The notes below the pieces were generated by a model. The model searched no databases, was not told the origin of the DNA, and saw only the letters and a program-made list of their open reading frames with translations. From Haplomitrium mnioides (lineage: Eukaryota; Marchantiophyta; Haplomitriopsida; Calobryales), in the NCBI GenBank assembly GCA_049999725.1, contig JBNGIS010008120.1:1-21822 (forward strand): a DNA stretch of 21,822 nucleotides, written 5' to 3'. Made by a program: the position numbers and the translations under genes. Of the stretch, positions 9,718 to 16,885 are shown piece after piece. Within the stretch, counting starts at the first letter, position 1; every line of letters begins with the position of its first letter.

Positions 9718-10176
9718 TCAATGATCTGGTCTTTGTGATAATACATCAAGAATGGTATGGAACCTTCTCAGCTTGTACTCCAACTTGATATCAAAGAGTC
9801 GTAGTTGATACTCCCATCGATGATGATGAATTGTCATATTTTCCAAGTGAATTGATTGCAACAAAGACTTATGATCGATGTATATAAGTATATACTTTTC
9901 TAAAAGATAGTGTCTCCAAAACTTGGTAGCATAAACCATCGCCAATTTCTCTCTATCCATTACAGAACAATTTCTCTCTACTGCATTTAGTCGGCTTGAT
10001 ACGAAGGCAATAGAATGAAGTCCAAAATCAAACTCTTGTTGTAACACTGCTCCAATAGAAAAATTAAAGGCATCAAAGTCAAGTAAACAACATGTCTTTG
10101 GATCATATGGTTGTAGAATTAGATGAGAAGACACCCCATCCTTGAGTCGTTGAAATGCCTCTTGATCTTTGGTCAT
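9718..10176 (-). pseudogene. Chromovirus RNase H domain
   Basis: The longest open piece of the element, 152 codons, reads from a QEAFQRLKDGVSS segment typical of the RT connection. It continues through LDFDAFNFSIGAVLQQ (first acidic residue), VMDREKLAMVYATKFWRHYL (Glu) and IYIDHKSLLQSI (Asp), to LDVLSQRPDH (final Asp). All four acidic positions of the Ty3/gypsy RNase H appear present. The upstream RT and downstream integrase are in other frames, so no functional polyprotein is possible. Confidence 0.87.
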
Positions 10177-10199
10177 CTATTGAAACTTTGCCTCTTTAC

Positions 10200-11000
10200 C
10201 TAGTTAATTCGTAAGCACGACAACAATATGAACATAGTAATGAATGAATCTTCGATAAAAACTTGCCAATTCATTAAAAGCTCGAACATTATTTGCATTC
10301 TTTGGTGTTGGCCACTCTCTAATAGCCTTAATTTTCTCTTCCTCTATATTGATGCCATTCGTAGACACTTTATGCCCCAAGTAAGTCACCTCTTACTTTC
10401 AAAACTCACAATTAGACTTTTTGCAATAAAACTTCCAACTGCGTAGTCGTTGCAATACTTTTTTGAGGTGATCACAATGGTCAATTTTACTTTTACTTAG
10501 GATAAGGAAATTGTTCAAAAACACCAACACTTATCCAATAAACCATCAAAAACTTGATGCATTTGATCCATGAATAATGTTGGAGCATTAGTAAGGCCAA
10601 ATGTGTAAACCATCCACTCAAAATACCCATACCTTGTAGGATAGGCTATCTTTGACACATCACTTAGCTTGGTGGGAATTTGCCAAAAGCCACTTTGAAG
10701 ATCCAACTTAGAAAAGAATCGCACTCCACCCAATTGATCCAACAAATCATCAATACAAGGTAGAGGATATACATTCTTCATTGTTTCATTATTCAAGTCT
10801 TGTTAATTTGTACAAAGATGAAATCCACCATCTTTATTTGGTATAAAGAATATCAGAGCTCCATAAGGCAAAAGACTATATTAAATGAAATGAAATCCTT
10901 CTCAAGAAGATCCATCAAGGTATTTTGAAGCTCCTCTAATTCTTGTGGTGATAACCAATAAATATGTCAATTATAAGGAGTACTTCTTAGTATCAACTCA
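10200..11000 (-). pseudogene. Chromovirus reverse transcriptase
   Basis: In order on the minus strand: LSPQELEELQNTLMDLLEKDF (about 10960-10898), YGALIFFIPNKDGGFHLC, YPLPCIDDLLDQLGGVRFFSKLDLQSG with the motif A Asp kept, and FGLTNAPTLFMDQM. The motif C segment is FLNNFLIL instead of F(L/V)DD (10515-10510), reached only after a frameshift. Then come YCKKSNCEF, YLGHKVSTNGI and the thumb-like EWPTPKNANNVRAF. Several stops and at least two frameshifts separate these pieces. The catalytic Asp pair is Asn-Asn, so the copy is dead. Confidence 0.9.
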
Positions 11001-11099
11001 ATCTGAAAATTAGCAAATCCTCTAGAAACATATCTAAGAAATCCTTTAGAATATCATCTATCATTATAGTAGAGATGCTTTTTCTTCTCTTCTTACTCA

Positions 11100-12290
11100 A
11101 GTCCATGATAGACTTGATTCAAACAACAAAGACAGACAATTGTTGGTCCGTTGATTTAATATGCTCAACATATTTAGGCTTATTCACCAACAGTGTTGAG
11201 CACTCCAAAAGAACTTTTTTACTTTGTGAGCTAATTTGAATCTGTTGTTTTTCTCAATCAAATTAAGCGGATTGATCTTCAAGCCAAAGCAACCCTAAAA
11301 TGATGCCATATTGCATATGTGTAATAACAAATTGCATAGATTCTTCCTACTCTTCTTGCATCTTTAGAAGGAATGGCTTTGAGAGCAAAACATATCATGC
11401 TTTTGGCCATCAACCATAGTGACAACACTATCTTTGATAGGCATAAATTTTGGTTTGATTGTCTTAGCAAAACATAGTGATATAAAAATTTCAAAGCTCT
11501 CACTCTCCACTAACATTCTACAAGACCACTAACATTCTACAAGAGTGCTCTTCAATCAAACCATCAAGATGGAACAAGGTACATTGAATTCTTGTCGGGA
11601 AATTGTTTTCCAATAGAGCTTGCAAATTTTTGAGTACGTTGTTTGAATAGTTGAAGACGTGAGCTAGCTTTTATAGTAGTAAATAATAAGTCATGCTACC
11701 CTCTTGTATGCTTCTTCTAATTGAGTTGGCTCTCTCATTGAAACTTACATTCTCGTGCGAGGCTTCAATCTCTAAATAAGGCGGTTTAGTGATTCTTCTT
11801 CTCGTATATCAAAAATTTGCATAATTGTATCATGAAACCGTATAACATAGCTTCTCATTGTACGAAGTTGTTTCAATTTGACTAATCAATCTCTTGCTAA
11901 TTTTGAAGCATTTGTAACTCCAAATCTTGAAATCACTACTTCTTTAAATTCACACCAAGAAATAATAGAAGCAACAAATCTACATTGTGCTTGTTATATT
12001 TGATATCTCCACCAAGTCTCTCCAATTCCTTTTAATTGACTTGCCACAAATAGAATTCATTGACTTTCTTCTCTAATGTTTGTAGCTTCAAAGTATTGCT
12101 CACAATAAAATGTGGTGTTGTCAAATGCACTACAAATCATCCTCCTATCATATGCTTTTGGCATTGTAAATCGCTTATAACTCTCTTCTTCTCGAAAAGT
12201 TGCTCTTTCTTTCATTCTTTCTTTGAAAAGGCGCGAAAGATGTTCAAGTCATTGCTACACTGCTTGAACCACCACCTCTTGATTTTCCAT
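11100..12290 (-). pseudogene. Chromovirus Gag and probable protease remnant
   Basis: A possible start ATG at 12290-12288 is followed after 11 codons by a stop (TAG, likely from CAG). Gag homology is clear at LKGIGETWWRYQI (12036-11998) and EFKEVVISRFG (about 11950), the retrotransposon gag core. The protease should lie around 11250-11560, where a 74-codon open piece survives (11279-11503), but no D-(S/T)-G active site could be identified. A 19-bp tandem duplication (11507-11544) disrupts this part. Confidence 0.7.
11507..11544. repeat. Exact 19-bp tandem duplication
   Basis: CCACTAACATTCTACAAGA occurs twice in direct succession (11507-11525, 11526-11544). It is inside the decayed Gag/protease part of the chromovirus and shifts its frame. 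Confidence 0.92.
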
Positions 12291-12317
12291 GTAGCTCACC
12301 ACAAAAAACAAATAGTA

Positions 12318-12330
12318 TCTCTAATATCAA
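12318..12330 (-). promoter_or_regulatory. Chromovirus primer-binding site (decayed, initiator tRNA-Met type)
   Basis: Immediately after the CA end of the 5' LTR the sense strand reads TTGATATTAGAGA. Compared with TTGGTATCAGAGC it has G-to-A, C-to-T and one further change. Position and similarity agree. Confidence 0.75.
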
Positions 12331-12762
12331 TGTAAAAGAATCTCAAAGTCCAAATCCAAATAAGTAGAAGCTCATAATGAACTCTAATAGAGTTCTTCAA
12401 CCAAATGCCAATAAGTCAAGCAAAGCTACAACAAGATAACTTCAATAGAGTTATGCAACTTAAGACCCAAACTAAGACTAAGAATGCAAGCAAAAGCTAA
12501 GCAACCAAAGGACTTAAGTGATCCAAGAGAAACTCTAGAATGAGGAGTGGGGCTATGAAGCTCGTTTGTTTATATAAGAGAAGGGTGTCATTCCTCTTTT
12601 CTTGCTTACAAATCACTTCCAATTTCAACCCTAAAACACTAGAAGTAACTTTGAAAGCACATAATCTTATCTGAAATCAACCCTAAAGGTCACCTTCTAC
12701 CACTTCCTTCACTCCTCTCTATTTTATTATAAATAACACAACATAATGCTTGTACTATTACA
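12331..12762 (-). repeat. Chromovirus 5' LTR
   Basis: This 432-bp direct repeat of 7708-8181 has the same TGTAAAAGAA...CTATTACA plus-strand ends. The sense-strand TATA is CTTATATAAAC, about 12579-12569. Gag and the primer-binding site follow on the minus strand. Confidence 0.93.
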
Positions 12763-12767
12763 CTATG
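12763..12767. repeat. Right target-site duplication of the chromovirus (decayed)
   Basis: CTATG pairs with TTGTG at 7703-7707, with two transitions. The interrupted gypsy reading frame resumes at the next base. Confidence 0.65.
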
Positions 12768-13317
12768 GATCTAGATGATCCAAATTTTTAAGTGTAGGTA
12801 TGTTGAGAGAGAGCCAATGTGTTTGAGAGAGTTATACCCACGGCATTTGACAACCTCGTCATTGCCTAGCATCATGATGCTTTACAATATACTACCATAC
12901 GTAGAGGTGGATATCACACTAGGATTTAGAGGTTTCAACCTCACAATTATTTGTATTTGTAGTAAACAACACCTACAACACTTGATGTTACTACTTGACG
13001 TCGGATTCTACATGTACGTGAGGTAGTGCTCTTTGGATTTTTGCAACTAGATGAAAGTTATGCTCTTTGGATTTTTGCAACTAGATGAAAGTTATAGTAT
13101 GACGTGGAAGGACCATCTACGCAATTGTACACCTTGTCAAAATGTAGTACAGGTTCTTGAAGACTTGAAATGCATGTTATATTGTTCTCATAAGAAATTA
13201 GTCACTATGTTGACTTGTGATAGATGTGCTTAGTTTAGAAGATGGCATATGTCATGTTTGACACCTCTTTTGGTCATTATTCTTGGCAAATTATTGTTCT
13301 ACTCTCACTATTCATAA
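12768..13317 (+). pseudogene. Ty3/gypsy Pol C-terminus with PHD-like zinc cluster, interrupted host element, right part
   Basis: The frame resumes with DLDDPNF at 12768, directly continuing RRDVAIVV at 7707. After broken sequence (REREPMCLRELYP; a 34-bp tandem duplication at 13027-13094) comes TWKDHLRNCTPC (from about 13102), a segment ending such Pol proteins. A Cys/His cluster follows in one frame: C at 13171 and 13183, then CDRC with Cys codons at 13216 and 13225. An in-frame TAG stands at 13231. WHMSCLTP has its His codon at 13246 and Cys codon at 13255. Finally YSHY stands where C-x2-C is expected (13300, 13309; TGY to TAY). The order C-C, C-C, H-C, C-C is that of a PHD finger (C4HC3). 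In other proteins PHD fingers read histone H3 tails. Here it would be a chromatin-reading tail in place of a chromodomain; the copy is dead. Confidence 0.72.
13027..13094. repeat. Exact 34-bp tandem duplication
   Basis: 13027-13060 and 13061-13094 are identical adjacent copies, beginning TGCTCTTTGG and ending GAAAGTTA. The duplication shifts the frame between the integrase tail and the PHD-like cluster of the host gypsy element. Confidence 0.95.
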
Positions 13318-13724
13318 AACAACTAGTTTCATTGAAGTCTAGAGTTGGGATAGGTTAGAAGAAAGTGAATGATGGGGCTCTATTGCACCCAGACTCGTAG
13401 TCTTTGAACTAGTAGGTGTATATTAGTTTTGTAAGAGGTAGATGGCGAGCTTATATTAGAGAAATGGACCACCAAATACAAAGTCGATTGTAAGATCTCG
13501 TGCATTCTATGTACATGAGATGTAATGTTTGCTATTCTCTATTATATGTTTATAGTTGTCATGAAATGTGTGTGGACAATGTAGTTGTGCAAATGATGTG
13601 TATACACACGATATTGGACCTCTCTATGTTTTCCTTGAAAGGATTTATATCGACTTAAACAAGCATCTTGTGCATGATATCAAAACAATAAACAAAAATT
13701 GAAGGTTTTTCTCTTTCATGAACA
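13318..13724 (+). other. Stretch without a recognisable gene, 3' flank of the gypsy remnant
   Basis: No open frame of note. It may hold the 3' untranslated part and LTR of the plus-strand gypsy element, but neither a polypurine tract plus LTR start nor a repeat of it elsewhere in the window could be identified. Confidence 0.5.
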
Positions 13725-14090
13725 TTTGGTATTTCTTTGAGTTGACCTTTGGTATTCCAAGAAGCAAACATTTGCACCAAAATCTCGTGTTGAAGTAGAA
13801 TATCTTCACTCAATGAAGCAATCAAGGAGGCTCTATGGATCCAAAATCTCCTTCACAATTTGGGTTGTTTTTCAATCTAGCTTCACACTCTATTAAGGCA
13901 ACAAGTAATGTATTATCCTAACCAAAACCTCTTGTTCAAATACTTGGAGTTGAAATATTTCTTTATTCAACAGTATGAGGAGGAACAATGCATCTAGCTT
14001 CTATACTGTACTATTGAATTTCAAGTTTTTGACATCCTCATCAAATGTCTTTGGCCAAATTGCATGATTTCAACTTCTCACTCATGTAAA
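13725..14090 (+). pseudogene. Ty1/copia RNase H remnant
   Basis: The plus strand reads LWYSKKQTF, then VEVEYLHSM, then (in a shifted frame) an EALW-like segment LYGSKI. These match the copia RNase H sequence W-Y-S-K-K-Q ... S-T-E-A-E-Y ... K-E-A-L-W. After further shifts, LFKYLELKYFFIQQ matches the (R/T)KHIEI.YHFIRE block, and FQVFDILIKCL matches VADILTK-L at the end of copia Pol. In copia elements RNase H is the last domain, so the 3' LTR should follow near 14100-14270, but I could not delimit it. No RT is visible upstream. Confidence 0.78.
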
Positions 14091-14265
14091 TAATTGAGAA
14101 ACCAGCAAACAAGAGAGCATTCACAATATCATGCAGTTAAGTATGAGTCATCTACAAACCACAACAACAACAACAATTGTATTTGCATTTTCAACTTATC
14201 TTTGAAATATTAAAATGAAAGAATATGAGTGTTATAACTAGAGCCTCCTATATATCTATGGGACT

Positions 14266-14270
14266 ACACA
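14266..14270. repeat. Left target-site duplication of the solo LTR
   Basis: ACACA directly precedes the LTR and is repeated exactly at 14685-14689. Confidence 0.85.
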
Positions 14271-14684
14271 TGCAATAATATAAGCATGATGTTGTGTTAT
14301 CTATAATAAAATAGAGAGGAGTGAAGCAAGTGGTAGATGGTCATTTTTACGGTTGAATTGAGATAAGGTTACTTGACTTCAAAGTTACTTTTTTATCTTT
14401 TAGAGTTGAAATTAGAAGGAAATTCTAAATGATCAATTCTATGGTTGAAATTAGAAGTAACTTGTAAGTGAAGAAAGAGGGATGACACCTTCTTCTCTTG
14501 TATAAATAAAAGGGCTTCATAGGCCCACTACTCACTCTAGAGTTCCTCTTGAATCACTTGGGTTCTTTGGTTGCTTGGCTTTTGCTTGCACTCTTGCTCT
14601 TAGCTTGGACTTCGAGTTGCATAACTCTATTAGAGTTCACTTAGAGTTCTTACTCATTTGGATTCAGTTTTTGAGTTTCTTGCA
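14271..14684 (+). mobile_element. Solo LTR of the same chromovirus family, inverted relative to the other two
   Basis: This 414-bp stretch is the reverse complement counterpart of the LTRs at 7708-8181 and 12331-12762. Shared blocks include GTTGTGTTAT.TATAATAAAA near the start, the TATAAATAA box (14501-14509) and GGTTGCTTGGCTTTTGCTTG. Its ends are TGCAA...TTGCA, a perfect 5-bp inverted terminus; the older pair reads TGTAA...TTACA through transitions. It is flanked by an exact ACACA duplication and has no internal element sequence. It is therefore a solo LTR produced by recombination between two LTRs of one insertion. Confidence 0.92.
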
Positions 14685-14689
14685 ACACA
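14685..14689. repeat. Right target-site duplication of the solo LTR
   Basis: ACACA matches 14266-14270 exactly and follows the TTGCA end of the LTR. Confidence 0.85.
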
Positions 14690-15044
14690 TGTATAGCATT
14701 GTATATATGAGTTTGTATGTATAGAGTAGTATATCAACATTGGTTGGATAATATAGTAGTGTATACATATTGTATTGCAAGTAGTATAGTATTCCAAGAT
14801 TGATGGCTTGGATGGTATTTCATGATTGAAAGGATAATATACTAATCTTAGATATTCTATGACTTCTATAAATGTCTAAGTTATGTGTGAAGGACCTAAG
14901 CTCTTATCTTAATCTCTATGACTCTTATAAATGCCTTAGTGATGTATGAAAGAGCAATACTCTTATACTTGAACTATTCATCTATATTATATCCTCTACT
15001 ATATATTATTGGAAGTTATAATTTTACTCTACTATATTATTCCT
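14690..15044. other. AT-rich stretch without a gene; short 59-bp duplication
   Basis: This stretch is strongly AT-rich. Two diverged direct copies with a 59-bp offset start at TATGAC in 14858 and 14917; both contain ATAAATG and a TCTTAT block. No coding potential. Confidence 0.6.
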
Positions 15045-16150
15045 ATCAATAGACACCACTTTAAGATTATATGTAACCACCACACACATTTAAAAAGCAA
15101 GAGCCAAAATCTTGGTCTTTTGTCACATTCACCACTCTAAGGTAAGATTCAGCTACCACATACGTTGAAAAGGCAAGAAATTGTTTTTTGGTCTATCATC
15201 ACACACAAACACTACTTCAAGACAAGACATAACCACATGATGTAGTGAAGAGGCAAGACTCTACTCATGTTGAATCAAGATTTCTACTCTTGATACCTCT
15301 TGAGAGACAATAGTTTAAGACTAAGTATACCCACTACATACACCAAAAAGGCAAGAACTTTACTCTAACTCTACTATTGGTCCTTTGTCACCAAGAAAAG
15401 ATACATCTATCACATAAGCTAAGATGCAAGAATTGTACTTTTAGTCGCTAGTTACACACACCACTTCAAAATGAAATATAACTATAAATACACTGAAAAT
15501 GCAAGAACTCTTCTCGTGGTACCTCTTCAAACACACTCATTGACAAGATAAAACCACCATACAAATTGAAGATGCAATAGTTTAACTATTGGCTTCTCAC
15601 CACATACACCATTGTTGGTTTCTTACCACATACACTATTGTTACACCATATATAACCAACACATACAGTGATGACACGAGAACGTTTCTCTTAGTCGCTT
15701 GTGTAATACACCACTCTTTTCACACTACTCTTTTCTCACCACTCCAAGACAAGAAATAACTACCAAAAACATTGAAAAGGCATGAAGTCTACTCTTGGTC
15801 TCTCATTACAAACTCCACTACACATATTAAAGAATGTTTTTGTCATACAAACCACTCCAAGACAAGATATAGCCACCAAATTTATTTAAAATGAAAGAAC
15901 TTTACTCTTGGTCTTTCATACAAACACCACTTCAAGAAAAGTTTTAACCACCACTTTCATTAGAGTAGAAAGAACCCTAACTCTTGAATTTTTGTCACAT
16001 ACACTAGTTGACTGAACATGACATTCAAATAGGACATACACGAAAGATGCAAGAGCCTTAATCTTGGTCTCTCATCACACACTCCAATCCAAGATGAGAG
16101 CAGTGGAAAAAAAAGAGCTTTGGTATTTAGTCAAAGATACCACTCCAAGA
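15045..16150. repeat. Old degenerate tandem array, unit about 75 bp
   Basis: A unit of the form ACCACTCCAAGACAAGATAT, then AACCACCACATACATTGAAA, then AGGCAAGAACTTTACTCTTG, then GTCTCTCATCACAC recurs about 14 times with many substitutions and indels. Clear starts are at 15131, 15716, 15844 and 15914. Some units are truncated or carry internal duplications (for example two CCACATACAC(T/C)ATTGTTG blocks at 15599-15644). No coding frame survives across it. Confidence 0.75.
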
Positions 16151-16154
16151 TTAT

Positions 16155-16845
16155 GTATACCCAACACATATACTAAACCCAATTTAATCACCAAGCCACC
16201 TACCAACTTGGCACCTAAAATCACATCCTCTATTTGCTCACATGACCAAATACTATATTCCCCCAAGTATCCACCGAACAACTTTGCACTCTATGCCACA
16301 TCCTATTTCCCTTCAACCCCAATCCACATAACAACTTGGCATCGTAAACCATGTCTAGTATCCCTAACTTGGCCAATACTCAATTTGGCACTTCAAACCA
16401 CATGTGTTGTTCTCTCACCCCAAACCACATATGTAAATCTCTCACCTATTTATAGAAGAATACATGTTCTTCCAACAACATAGCATCCAACACCACATAC
16501 TTAAATCTCTCATATGTCCACTTTGGAATAACTATCAAATCAACTACTTGGCACATGAACCACATCCCATGTTCACTCACTTGTCTATTTGTAATTCCCT
16601 TTGTAACACATGTCCATCCAACAACTTGAGCACCCCAAACCACATCCCATGCTACTTGGCCTTCATATGAAACAATTTGATATCCCATATTTACTCACTT
16701 GTTCACTTAACAACTTGATACTAGAAAACACAACCACATCTTGTGTTTACCCAACAACATGGCACCTAAAACCACATTATGTGTTCTCTGATCTGTCCAC
16801 CCAACAACTTGGGCCCAAACCACACCCCATGTTCCACATCTCCAA
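16155..16845. repeat. Second degenerate tandem array, unit about 45-50 bp
   Basis: The unit CCAACAACTTGGCACCTAAA, CCACATCCCATGTTC, ACTCACTTGTC recurs about 14 times. Good examples are near 16180, 16330, 16617, 16697, 16751 and 16798. The open frames on both strands here (60-139 codons) are translations of the repeat and not genes. Confidence 0.75.
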
Positions 16846-16885
16846 CTACTCTCGTCTCTTCAGGACCTTTGTTGCTCGCCTTCAG
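16846..16885. repeat. Detached unit of the 41-bp minisatellite
   Basis: CTACTCTCGTCTCTTCAGGA and the following 20 bases, ending GCCTTCAG, match the array at 19317-20140 at nearly every position. It is separated from the array by the 2431-bp insertion, and its last five bases (TTCAG, 16881-16885) are the left target duplication. Confidence 0.88.

Larger units (their letters stand above)
7708..12762 (-). mobile_element. Ty3/gypsy chromovirus, full structure but inactivated, minus orientation
   Basis: The element is about 5.05 kb. It has two direct LTRs (7708-8181 and 12331-12762), a decayed initiator-Met primer-binding site, a purine-rich tract, and Gag-Pol remnants in the order Gag, protease?, RT, RNase H, integrase, chromodomain. 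RNase H before integrase makes it Ty3/gypsy, and the C-terminal chromodomain makes it a chromovirus. Many stops and frameshifts break every domain. Several key residues are lost by G-to-A changes in the sense strand. The two LTRs differ at roughly one base in seven or eight over the first 270 aligned columns, mostly transitions, so the insertion is old. It sits inside a plus-strand gypsy integrase gene. Confidence 0.92.
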
